From Akkermansia sp. RCC_12PD (lineage in GTDB: Bacteria > Verrucomicrobiota > Verrucomicrobiia > Verrucomicrobiales > Akkermansiaceae), in NCBI RefSeq assembly GCF_036417355.1, contig NZ_CP143889.1, positions 2,728,001 through 2,792,000 on the forward strand: a stretch of 64,000 bases of DNA. Direction: 5' to 3'. Below the pieces are notes generated by a model that worked only from the letters and a program-made list of their open reading frames with translations, had not been told where the DNA came from and made no database searches. Of the stretch, positions 18,121 to 26,511 are shown piece after piece; within the stretch, counting starts at the first letter, position 1; every line of letters starts with the position of its first letter. Both the position numbers and the translations under genes were made by a program.

Positions 18121-20223
18121 TCAGCCGTTTTTCCTTTCATTTCCTGCTTTGGTCCTGCCTGCTGATTCTGGTGGGGGTCATGGGGTGGCTGAGCCATTCC
18201 ATGCTGAATGCGGAAAAGAGGAGGCTGGCGGAGACGCACCAGATCCGCCTGGTGGAGCAGAGCCGCCTGGCCCTGTGGCGCATGGATTCCCTGCTGGCCG
18301 CCATGATTGCCGCGGAGAACAACAGGTCTCCCGGAGAATATTTTCTTCAAAGCGACGGAACGAGAGACTCCGGCAGGAAGGATGCTTCCGTGCCGGATTT
18401 GTCGGAATTTGCCAAGCTATACTTTCAAATAGACCCGTCGGGGAATGTCTCTTCTCCCCAGACGGGGCCGGGAAGCGTGGTCCATGTAAACCAGTTGAAC
18501 CGTTCCGGCATGGTGCGCCTGTTGCTGGGGACCGTGAAAAAACAGCCTGTTCCGGCGCCTGTTCCACGGAAAAAAGAGGAAAAAACGGAGCATGTGGTCG
18601 TTTCCAGATCAGTCCATCCCGACAGAATGCAGGCGGAACAGAAGGCGTCCGTAGAAAGGAGTCAGAAGCAGGTGGCCTTTTCCCCCGTTCAGCAGGAAGC
18701 CGGGCAGCAGGAACTTGCCGTGGACAGCCAGAAGGCGTTCCAGCAGGGCATTGAGGACTACAACATGCGCAAAAACCTCTCCAACAGCCAGGCGGTGGAA
18801 TACAACATCACGGTGGAGAAAAAAGTCGGGGAGCTGGCCAGGGGAAAGGGAAAATCCCCATTCAGGGGCGGTACGGTTACGGCACAGGACAAGGCCACGC
18901 CGGAAGGATTGCCCCTGGCTTCAAAAAAAAGGCAGGAAGTTAAAAGTTCCGCAATCGGGGGCAGCTTTTCTAAGGAGAATGGGTTGTTGCATTTCGGCAA
19001 AGTGGGGGGCATGCGGGATGAATTCGGGGAACAGGAAGCAGGCAGGGAAGCGTTTTCAGCAGTGCAGGATAATGCCGGGGAACTTTTTCCGGAAAGCCTG
19101 AAGGAAAAGGGAAAGGAAGAGATGTATATGGAACTCTTCAAGGCTCCGGGGAGCTACAAGGAACTCTCCATTTCCTCTCTCCAGCCCCAGTGGAGTCAGG
19201 ATGCGGAATGTTTCCTGACGCGCCGCGTCTCCGACCACGGGCAGGTATGGGTACAAGGTATCTGGCTGGATTGGGACAAACTGTCCGGCTATCTTTTGAA
19301 ATCCGTAGCGGATATTCTGCCGGAAGCCACTCTGGAGCCTGCCGGCGAGGGGGAGGAAAGTTATTTGACGCTCGCGGGCATACCGGCCATGCTGAATCCC
19401 GGAGGCCTGCCCGACATGGCTGGGAATTCCCTGCGCACGGTCTGGAAATCCATTGCCATGGCGTGGTTCTGCGGCATTCTGGCGCTGTGCGGCGTCATTG
19501 GCTTCATGGTCGGCATCATCCGCTTGAGCGAACGGAGGGCCGTATTCGTCTCCGCCGTGACGCATGAACTGAGGACTCCCCTGACCACCTTCAACATGTA
19601 CACGGAAATGCTTTCCTCCGGTCTGGTCCCCAAGGGCAGGGAAATGGCGTACGTGGACATTCTGAAGGAAGAGGCATCCAGGCTGACGCATTTGGTGGAC
19701 AATGTGCTGAGCTATGCGCGCGTAGAAAAAAACTCCGTAACCCTCCGGCCGGAAAGAATCTCCGTTCCGGCCCTGGCCACTTCCGTCATTGCCCGCATTT
19801 CTCCCCGTCTGGCGGCTTCCGGCATGGATTCCCAGCTCTTCATAGCGCCGGAACTCCAGTCGGAATCTGTCATGGCGGACATGACTGCCGTGGAACAGAT
19901 CGTGTACAATCTGGCGGACAATGCCGCCAAATACGCCCGGTTTGACGGAAGCATCCTGAAACTGAAGCTGACCCGGGAAAAACGGTTCCTGGTGATCCGG
20001 GTGGAGGACGGGGGGGAAAGGCATTTCCGAATCCCTGCGGAGGAAATTATTCCGTCCCTTTTCCCGGTCTGCGGAGGAAGCGGCCGGAAAACAGCCTGGC
20101 GTGGGGCTGGGCCTGGCCCTGTCCCGTGAACTGGCCCGAGGCATGGGAGGAGAACTGTGGCTGGAAGAAAGTTCCGGAAACGGAAGCCGTTTTGCCCTCA
20201 AGCTGCCGCTTGTCAGGGACTGA
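18117..20223 (+). CDS. Sensor histidine kinase, interrupted by a frameshift in a G7 tract
   Basis: The partner kinase of the adjacent OmpR-type regulator. A membrane helix (about residues 9-27) and a second (443-468) flank a 410-residue extracytoplasmic region rich in Lys/Gln/Glu and low-complexity segments, unlike known sensor folds. Then come the HisKA H-box (VTHELRTPL, His483) and the ATPase N-box (NLADNAAKYA, Asn602). At 20010-20016 the sequence has seven G; as written, translation leaves the ATPase domain at VEDGG and stops at 20129 after 670 residues. With six G the frame continues through GISESLRRKLFRPF and GVGLGLALSRELARGMGG to a stop at 20223, giving 701 residues with a complete ATP lid. 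Slippage-based phase variation, recent inactivation or an assembly error are all possible. Confidence 0.8.
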
Positions 20224-20530
20224 CCGTCAATCTTCATTCAGAGATGGAAAACCTGGCAGCACCTGCTTCATTGAGGATATGGAAAGCGGTTTTGGTGCAA
20301 ACAGGGTCATTCAACCAAGGGCTTGAATGAGGTATATTCTTGTAAAATATCCTCCATGGGAACTCTATCGGTTAATTGATTTTGGTGAAATTCCCCTACC
20401 GGAATGTAGTGGAGCATTTATTGCTTTTTGAAACTCTCTCATCACGAAGAGGCGTGTTGTTGTTCCGGGAATTTTCCATAGTTCCTAATGAATTAAATGT
20501 TTAGTTCATTAACAATAAACTATTAAGAAA
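20224..20530. other. AT-rich intergenic region
   Basis: The DNA becomes clearly AT-richer than the flanking kinase gene, and stops occur in all frames. No gene, tRNA or strong terminator was seen. It marks the left edge of the compositionally distinct stretch that carries the HEXXH cluster; the promoter of that cluster is presumably in the last 150 bases. Confidence 0.45.
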
Positions 20531-22170
20531 ATGAATGATTACATTCCTCTAAACAAGGCTGTTGGCCCGAAGGTCATTTGCGACGGTTATCAAGCCCTTA
20601 TCCCACAGAAGCTCGGAGTCGAGGCGCTGACTTTCAACTTTGACGGTTCGGAGTGCGAGCACGCCACTTGTTCTGGTGCTCCGGAAATGTTCATTAAGGT
20701 CGAAGAGGACGCCCTGCATTATTTCGGCGTGGAAGCCGACGACACGGGTATCCTTTTTATTGCCGGCGAAGAAATCTGTGAGAAAAACGGAGAAAAGCCC
20801 AACGGCAAGCTAAATATTGAAAAGGCTGAGAGATACTTGAAAGCTGGTTATTACAAGGTGGCTTTGAAATATTCCAACAACGCCTACGATCCCTCCAGCA
20901 ACAACGCTATTGCCTTCAATGTCACCATGGACAAGGAGCCTATTCTTGATGGAAAGTATGAAGGGGACTCGACAATGAATCGTGAATTTTCTCCTTCTCC
21001 CAAAATCAAGCTGTGGACGATTGAAAAGGAATCCACCATCACCTGTGAAGAGTCCAAGAAAGTTGAAGTAACGCTCGAAGAACCTGAACCTGTTATCCAA
21101 AGAGGTATTGGCGCTTGCAAAACGAAAGCCATCATGCCTCAAATCATCATAACGGCTTGCAAGGATGAAGTGCTTGATCGATGGAACGCGCGTGTCCAAC
21201 AAGTGTCCGCAGGCAGCACGATTCTTATACTCACGGGAACTTACACAGACGCCATTGAAAACCCTCCCGTTACTGAAGATGAAGCTGTCGAAGCAGTCGA
21301 CGAAATGAACGGTTATCAAGCTCGTGGAAGAGTTGGAAGATGGCACACTATGCAAGCTTCCCTCGCTCACGAAAAACACCATCGCCGAGAACTTAACGAC
21401 GCCTTCAAATTCTACTGGGACAATTTGAGAATACAGGATTCAATCGAATTACAACATGTTTCGTGTGAAAAATTCCCGAAAATGGATGATGCCTTGAATG
21501 AAATGAGGAAGTTCGTTCGTAGTTGGACAGCCACCTACATGACGGCTGTTAAGAAATATGTCGAATTGTTACCAGATAAAGAAAATACTCGTCCCTACTG
21601 CGCCGGACAAAAAGTTCTGAATGAGGCGACTCTCCAAATTATCAACCAAGCGAAAGCCAACGGATGGAGCAAGGTACCCGATCAGGTCACGGAGCCGGGA
21701 ACCATCGAGCCGCCCTGTTTCCTGCCTCCGGTCAACAAGGAGAAATCCCGGAGCATGGCCGTTGCGGAACAACCGACACCCTTGACCCTCTCCATTGCGG
21801 ACACTTCGAAGTTCAGGGAAGGCAGGATTATGGTCTGCTTCCGCAACGAGGGTAATCAGCCTGTCCGGATTCTGGATGAAATCAATGACGGAACGGCTGA
21901 TTATTTCTTCCTGACAGTATTGAGGACGGAACAGGGAGATGCCCGTATTCTGAATGCCGAACTGGGGAAAATGACTTTCCAGCGGCCCTTGAACTACCGG
22001 GAGCTTGCTCCCGCCAGGAATACAACGTCACGATTCCGGTATGCCTGGATAAAGTTGAGCTCGAAGACTGGAAACAATGTTCTTGTGAACTGGAAACGAG
22101 CTACTATAATCAGCAAGGTAAGAATTGTCTCTTGGGGGTTCTTCAGGCGACGACCAAACTCGCGCTGTGA
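20531..22170 (+). CDS. HEXXH protein of unknown function with C-terminal beta-rich module, frameshifted
   Basis: Not recognised. As written the frame runs on to 22258, but after the PLNYRELAP segment (about 22008-22016) the sense shifts. Adding one base there gives GQEYNVTIPV, then ELEDWKQCSCELE and a stop at 22168-22170, which overlaps the next start codon (TGATG), so that reading is almost surely the original, 546 residues. No signal peptide is seen. Features: a Cys-containing N-terminal half, then AHEKHHRREL at about residue 280, which matches the HEXXH zinc-protease pattern, and a C-terminal module (IMVCFRNEGNQPVRILDEI ... LAPGQEYNVTI) with the same layout as the two secreted proteins downstream. 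Codon use is AT-richer than the neighbours, suggesting acquisition. Peptidase activity is unproven. Confidence 0.65.
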
Positions 22171-22845
22171 TGAAAAAAATCTTTCTATTTTTTGGAATTG
22201 TATTGAACCTGTCCCTCCATGCTATTGCATGGGGGGACATGGCCGACAATGGGGTTGAATGCTCCGTGGTGATGGAAAAAACCCGGTTTGATGTGAGGGA
22301 GGCTTTCCCGGACTTCAAGCTGGTGTTCACCAACAAGGGCGAAAAAATCGTGCGCCTTTTCGACGATTTCTATCCCCTGAAGGATGACGGGCCGAATATC
22401 CACATCGAAATATGGCGCAAGGCAAATGGGGAGAGAAAAGGTCCTCTAGCCTGGTACAGTCCCATGTATAAAATCGAACGGGTAGGGGCCTTGATGCGCT
22501 TCATTACGTTGAAGCCGGGAGAAAAGTATGAAGTGCCCGTCAAGGAAGCTTACCTGTTGCTGGTGTATCTTGAACATCTTCGCAATCGCGAGAGCTATGA
22601 ATTGGAAGTAAGATTCCATGATGGATATGGAGAATCCGGTGTTCAGACGGATTATGTAGGGAAAGCAGATTTTGAGACGGTGAGCCGGGCCCCAAAAGGA
22701 GTTTATTCTCCATAGTCGTTTCATAGGACTCTCTGGATAACATTCAAACTCGTGCTGTGATGAAAAAAATCTTCCTATATTTTGGAATTCTAACAAGCCT
22801 ATTCCTCCATGCTGCAGCATGGGGGGACATGGCCGACAACGGAGT
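22155..22845 (+). repeat. Tandem duplication junctions of the twin secreted genes
   Basis: The sequence beginning CAAACTCG, then GCTGTGATGAAAAAAATC, occurs at 22155 and again at 22745, 590 bases apart, and stays similar for about 100 bases before diverging. The copy at 22745 retains the last codons and stop of the HEXXH gene ahead of the second paralogue. This fixes the left edge of the duplicated unit. Confidence 0.75.
22170..22715 (+). CDS. Small secreted protein, paralogue 1 of the HEXXH cluster
   Basis: A 181-residue protein with a signal peptide (MKKIFLFFGIVLNLSLHAIA, cleavage near AWG) and a mature domain of alternating strands: VEKIV-type NKGEKIVRLFDDFYP, then FITLKPGEKYEVPV and YELEVRFHDGYG. 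The pattern resembles immunoglobulin-like or BsuPI-type beta sandwiches, but no family is recognised. Its ATG overlaps the corrected stop of the HEXXH gene (TGATG), so it is coupled to it. The next gene is a clear paralogue. It may bind to or inhibit a protein, but that is speculation. Confidence 0.7.
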   Translation: MKKIFLFFGIVLNLSLHAIAWGDMADNGVECSVVMEKTRFDVREAFPDFKLVFTNKGEKIVRLFDDFYPLKDDGPNIHIEIWRKANGERKGPLAWYSPMYKIERVGALMRFITLKPGEKYEVPVKEAYLLLVYLEHLRNRESYELEVRFHDGYGESGVQTDYVGKADFETVSRAPKGVYSP

Positions 22846-23287
22846 GGAATGCACCATCAAGATGGAAAAAACTTTCTTTGACGTAAGAGACAGGTTGAGG
22901 GATTTTACACTCGTTTTTACCAATAAGGGAAAAAAGTCTGTTCGTCTTTATGATGACTTTTATCCTGAGCCAACCTTAGGTCCGCGTATCAAGATAGAAC
23001 TTTGGAGTTGGCAAACAGGAAAAAAGAAAAAATTAGTTGGTTCGTATATAGGCGCTTATCATGTTAACAAGATGTTTCAGAACATCCGTTTTATTACCTT
23101 GAAGGCCGGAGATAAACATGAAGTACCCATTAAGGACGTTTACTTGCTGGTGAACTTTATCCCTGAAACGCTGCGTTTGTCCAAGGGGGAAATCTACTTG
23201 CTGGAAGTGGAGTTTGTAGATGAACGCGCAGAACCGGGAGTCCGAAGGGTGTACAAGGGAACGACAACGTTGGTCACTAAACCTTAA
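22760..23287 (+). CDS. Small secreted protein, paralogue 2 of the HEXXH cluster
   Basis: A 175-residue protein that aligns along its length with the preceding gene: same signal peptide start (MKKIFLYFGI), same AWGDMADNGVEC segment after cleavage, same LVFTNKGKKSVRLYDDFYP and FITLKAGDKHEVPI strands. The ATG at 22760 is preferred over the GTG at 22757. The 14 bases before its ATG repeat the 3' end of the HEXXH gene, showing that the duplication unit began inside that gene. A terminator follows at 23300. Function unknown. Confidence 0.72.
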   Translation: MKKIFLYFGILTSLFLHAAAWGDMADNGVECTIKMEKTFFDVRDRLRDFTLVFTNKGKKSVRLYDDFYPEPTLGPRIKIELWSWQTGKKKKLVGSYIGAYHVNKMFQNIRFITLKAGDKHEVPIKDVYLLVNFIPETLRLSKGEIYLLEVEFVDERAEPGVRRVYKGTTTLVTKP

Positions 23288-23299
23288 TGACGATTGAAA

Positions 23300-23345
23300 A
23301 ATCCCCGGTTCCTGATTGCCGAAACCGGGGGATGGTATTTTATTC
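23300..23345 (+). terminator. Terminator after the HEXXH cluster
   Basis: ATCCCCGGTT (23301-23310) pairs with AACCGGGGGAT (one bulged G), followed by GGTATTTTATTC. It lies 13 bases after the stop of the last gene of the cluster and separates it from the convergent lipoprotein gene. Confidence 0.75.
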
Positions 23346-23356
23346 AGTTGGTGCCG

Positions 23357-24298
23357 TTATCTTCTGGACGGGACAGCGTGTGACGGCCTACCGCCGGATG
23401 GAGAAGGGCGCGATGGCGCCGCGGACGGAGGTGAAGAAGGTCTGGAAGGCGCACTGGCGGAGGGAGGGGGAGAGGACGGTCTGGAAGGGGAAGGACTGCT
23501 GGGCCTGCTCATGCCGGAATTGCCGGGCCTTGGACCGCTGGGTCTGATCTGAGGGGAAGACGGGCGGCTTGGCCGGCTGGCTTCCGGTCTGTTTATTCCA
23601 GGACGGTTATTGCCCGGGTTGACGGCTCCGGGGCGGTGGGAACTGCCGCCGGGCCTGTTGATTTCCGGCCGATTGCTCGGTCTGCCAGGTTGAATTCCCG
23701 GTCTATTGTCTCCGGGACGATTGACCCCCGGGCGATTATGGCTTCCGCCGGGATTTACCGCCGGGGGACGGGAAGGGGAACCGGGCCTATTGATTTCCGG
23801 CCGATGGTTGGGCCTGCCGGGCTGAAACCCCGGTCTGTTGTCTCCGGGACGATTGATCCCCGGGCGATTATGGCTTCCGCCGGGATTTACTACCGGGGGA
23901 CGGGAAGGAGGGCCGGGCCGATGGTTCGGACGGAAATGGTCAGGCCTGTACTGGGGCTTCATGGGCGGTCTTGCCATGGGGCGGCAGTAGTGGGGGCGGA
24001 TGTAATGGCCCCGGTAATAGGGAGCCGGCCCCCACGTGGGGATGTAGTAATTGGGCCGGATCAGGTTGATGGAATAAATGGGGCTGCCAAACGTGTCATA
24101 GGCATAAATGGGCCTGCCGCCATAATAGCCGTAAATGGGGTAGCCGGAGCTGTCATACATGTAGGAAACGCTGGAGCCGCCGCTGCTGTAGGAGCCCGCC
24201 ACGCTAAAATTGTCGTAGTAAGGATCATAGCAACTGGACAGGGCGCAGCCTATGGCCGCGGCCAGCATGGAGTTTTTCAGGATGTCGTATGCTTTCAT
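23357..24298 (-). CDS. Lipoprotein with Tyr-rich head and Pro/Arg/Asn-rich tandem repeats
   Basis: A 313-residue protein. The start at 24298 gives MKAYDILKNSMLAAAIGCALSS followed by Cys23, a lipobox (LSSC), so the protein is probably lipid-anchored. Residues 24-125 are rich in Tyr, Gly and Pro (YDSSGYPIYGYYGG). From about residue 133 there are two full 44-residue repeats and a partial third, with motifs NPGGSHNRPG, INRPGDNRPG and PEINRPG, then a Ser/Pro/Arg tail. No enzymatic domain is seen. The basic, proline-rich tail may bind peptidoglycan or acidic polymers; this is inference. It is monocistronic and converges with the HEXXH cluster. Confidence 0.75.
   Translation of the reverse strand: MKAYDILKNSMLAAAIGCALSSCYDPYYDNFSVAGSYSSGGSSVSYMYDSSGYPIYGYYGGRPIYAYDTFGSPIYSINLIRPNYYIPTWGPAPYYRGHYIRPHYCRPMARPPMKPQYRPDHFRPNHRPGPPSRPPVVNPGGSHNRPGINRPGDNRPGFQPGRPNHRPEINRPGSPSRPPAVNPGGSHNRPGVNRPGDNRPGIQPGRPSNRPEINRPGGSSHRPGAVNPGNNRPGINRPEASRPSRPSSPQIRPSGPRPGNSGMSRPSSPSPSRPSSPPPSASAPSRPSSPPSAAPSRPSPSGGRPSHAVPSRR
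23600..23902 (-). repeat. 132-bp tandem repeats within the lipoprotein gene
   Basis: Two near-identical 132-base units (23771-23902 and 23639-23770) and a degenerate partial third encode 44-residue Pro/Arg/Asn repeats beginning RPPVVNPGG or RPPAVNPGG. Repeats of this size can change in copy number by recombination. Confidence 0.8.
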
Positions 24299-24427
24299 GA
24301 TGTTAAATTCTTTCAGGGTTTGTCTCCCTTTACATGAAAAGCGCTGAAAGAAATGCACATTTGTTTAAAATATTTTTGCTTGGAACGCGGCTTCCTTTTG
24401 TCTTAGACTGCAAAAACGTTCTACGCG

Positions 24428-25261
24428 ATGGGAATTCTCTTTCAAGATAAAAAAATAGGCCTTGCCCTTTTGTGCGACAATGCGCCCTATACGCTTGCCA
24501 TGACACTGGCGTCTTATGAGCGGACCGGATTGCTGGATTATCTGGATGCCGCATGCGTCGTTTATCCGGAAGGGGCGGACAAAGTGGAACATACGGCCCG
24601 CGTCTGCGGTATTCCCGCCGCGCCCTCCAGTATGGAGGGCGGATTCATCGGCGCCCTGGCTACGGCTGTCGCCACGCTGGACACGGATTATGTGCTGCTG
24701 GCGGAGGACGACTGCATGGTATGGGAGCATCTGCGCGGGGAGATGCTGGAAAAGCAACTCAAAAAGGCGCTGGACCTTCTGGTCTCCGGCCAGGCGGACA
24801 TGGTGAGGCTGCGGCATGCCTGGCGCGGGAGCACCCGCTATAAGGCTGCCTATACATATTCCTATTTTTATCCCGTGGAGCAACTGGCCACTCTGTGGAT
24901 GCATGCGGAAGGCCTGTCCGAGGCTCCGGACTGGGTCAAGAGCATGCGCCGTTTCTTCCATCCCGTCCGTTCCAAGCGTTCCATCGGCCGCTGCGTTTAT
25001 GTGGAACAGAACCCCCATCTGCGTTTTCCCCAGTACATCAGGAAGATTGAAGGGGGCTATATCATTGACAGCGAGGTTTTCGAATGGACCAACCAGCCCA
25101 CGCTCATTGCCCGTTCCAGAATGAGGCAGATACTGGCGGGGCTGGCCCAGGCCCAGGGAAACATCGGCAAGCTTCCCCAGGACTTTGAAAATGCCGTCAA
25201 CAACCCCCGCTGGCGGGACGCCCATATGAACATAGGCGTCATACGGGGCATTTTTACTTAA
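24428..25261 (+). CDS. Glycosyltransferase-like protein (GT-A type)
   Basis: A 277-residue cytoplasmic protein. The first 120 residues look like a GT-A Rossmann-type domain: LALLCDNAPYTLAMTLASYERTG, a beta strand DTDYVLLAEDDCMVW with the acidic cluster expected to bind metal and nucleotide-sugar, and helices between. The second half (YFYPVEQLATLWMHAEG, EGGYIIDSEVFEW) has no recognised motif. The family cannot be named with confidence, and the sugar and acceptor are unknown. The next gene starts 9 bases after its stop, suggesting cotranscription. Confidence 0.6.
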   Translation: MGILFQDKKIGLALLCDNAPYTLAMTLASYERTGLLDYLDAACVVYPEGADKVEHTARVCGIPAAPSSMEGGFIGALATAVATLDTDYVLLAEDDCMVWEHLRGEMLEKQLKKALDLLVSGQADMVRLRHAWRGSTRYKAAYTYSYFYPVEQLATLWMHAEGLSEAPDWVKSMRRFFHPVRSKRSIGRCVYVEQNPHLRFPQYIRKIEGGYIIDSEVFEWTNQPTLIARSRMRQILAGLAQAQGNIGKLPQDFENAVNNPRWRDAHMNIGVIRGIFT

Positions 25262-25270
25262 AGAGAAGCC

Positions 25271-25624
25271 ATGGCGGAGGAGGGCAGCCCAACTGCATGG
25301 TATGAATGCACCCGGTGCGGCGCCTGCTGCCGCTGGGCCGGCGACGTATGCATTGAGGAGGATGAAGTACGTGAAATCGCCCTTTTCCTGGAGATGGACG
25401 AACAGGAATTCATCAATGAATGCTGCCGTCTGCGGGCCAACCGCAAAGGCTTGTCCATCAAGGATGCGGCGGACGGCGCCTGCCTGATGCTGACGGAAAA
25501 CGGCTGCCGGATCAATCCCGTCAAACCGCGCCAGTGCCGCGATTTTCCCAATAAATGGAATTTTCCCGGTTGGCGGGAGTTGTGCCGTGCTCAGGAAGTG
25601 AACCAAACACCGGACCCCCGATAG
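25271..25624 (+). CDS. YkgJ-family cysteine cluster protein
   Basis: A 117-residue protein with the cysteine pattern of the YkgJ/CxxCxxCC family: CTRCGACCRW at residues 13-22, ECCRL near 56, CLMLTENGCRINPVKPRQCRDFP near 72-95. These cysteines probably bind zinc or an Fe-S cluster; the biochemical role is not established. It follows the glycosyltransferase-like gene by 9 bases and converges with the IdeS-like protease gene. Confidence 0.85.
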   Translation: MAEEGSPTAWYECTRCGACCRWAGDVCIEEDEVREIALFLEMDEQEFINECCRLRANRKGLSIKDAADGACLMLTENGCRINPVKPRQCRDFPNKWNFPGWRELCRAQEVNQTPDPR

Positions 25625-25638
25625 GAGGAAAGACGGTT

Positions 25639-26511
25639 TCAACAAGCCTGCCTGCGGCGTTTCCATGCCAGCCAGAGCAGGGCGGCCAGACTCAAAGTGG
25701 CGGTGCCCGGTTCCGGAATCAGCGCCAGCGCATTGCCTACATCCGTGGAAAGCCCGTATACTCCGCTGATGAAAAATTTTCGGTCCTCCCGGTGGTACCA
25801 GCCGTCTTCCGTCGTTTGGAAGTACAGGCCGCCGTCTTCACCTGTGTAGCAGGCCACTTCAAAAATACCATTGGAGGAGTGGTAGCCGTATTGGAGATCG
25901 TCGGAATCCGTCAGATACATTTTCGTCAGCAGGGAAGTCTGGTCATCATATTCCACTCCCCACAGGGTGATGGCGTGCGCCGTTTCGCCCAAGGTGTCTC
26001 CAATGCCGAGTGTCAGGCCGTATCCCGCATTCAAACGGTCCAGAATATACTGGGAGGAAGCGGAATAGGAAGTGGCATTGTAGGCGCTGGTCAGGAAAAA
26101 CGCCTGGTTTTCAGAAAAAATGCTGCGGTAATATCCTCCCTCGGCGGCTCCTTCCTTGAGCTGGGACCATCCTTCCTGTCCCGCAGGAGGATAATCCCCG
26201 GAAAGCCACCATTGGAACGCATAAGAGGCGTTTCCGCCCAAATCCGTGAAGGAATCCTTGAAAGTCGTCCATACGGCCTCTCCAGTGGGAGTTCCGGATG
26301 GAATGACGTACCTGTCCTGCCACCAGTTGAGAATATTGCTGGCGGAGGCGGCCCAGCAAAGATTGTCGTCTCCCGGAGCAAGCGTTTTATTGGCGTCATA
26401 CCATCCTCTCTCGGAAGAAACGCCCAAGGTCCAGGTTTCCAGAAGTTCGGCGTTTGCGCAAGATACGGCAAATGTACAAATTGTGATTAGAGAGAAAGGC
26501 TTTATCATCAT
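25639..26511 (-). CDS. IdeS/Mac-like cysteine protease with PEP-CTERM tail
   Basis: A 290-residue secreted protein. A signal peptide (MMIKPFSLITICTFAVSCANA) is followed by a domain that closely follows streptococcal IdeS (peptidase C66), which cleaves the hinge of IgG: GWYDANKTL with the oxyanion Lys42, DDNLCWAASASNILNWW with catalytic Cys52, HAITLWGVEYDD with His179, and KMYLTDSDD with Asp202 and Asp204. All four catalytic positions are therefore present. The C-terminus (residues about 265-290) is a PEP-CTERM tail: PEPGTA, a hydrophobic helix, then KRRR. It implies export, sorting by an exosortase-like system and removal or retention at the surface. IgG or IgA cleavage is plausible for a gut mucus bacterium but is inference; the substrate may be another host or bacterial protein. 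Confidence 0.8.
   Translation of the reverse strand: MMIKPFSLITICTFAVSCANAELLETWTLGVSSERGWYDANKTLAPGDDNLCWAASASNILNWWQDRYVIPSGTPTGEAVWTTFKDSFTDLGGNASYAFQWWLSGDYPPAGQEGWSQLKEGAAEGGYYRSIFSENQAFFLTSAYNATSYSASSQYILDRLNAGYGLTLGIGDTLGETAHAITLWGVEYDDQTSLLTKMYLTDSDDLQYGYHSSNGIFEVACYTGEDGGLYFQTTEDGWYHREDRKFFISGVYGLSTDVGNALALIPEPGTATLSLAALLWLAWKRRRQAC

Noticed and set aside
23600-23902. Possible CRISPR array
   Set aside because: The 132-bp units are tandem protein-coding repeats without spacers, in frame with a lipoprotein.
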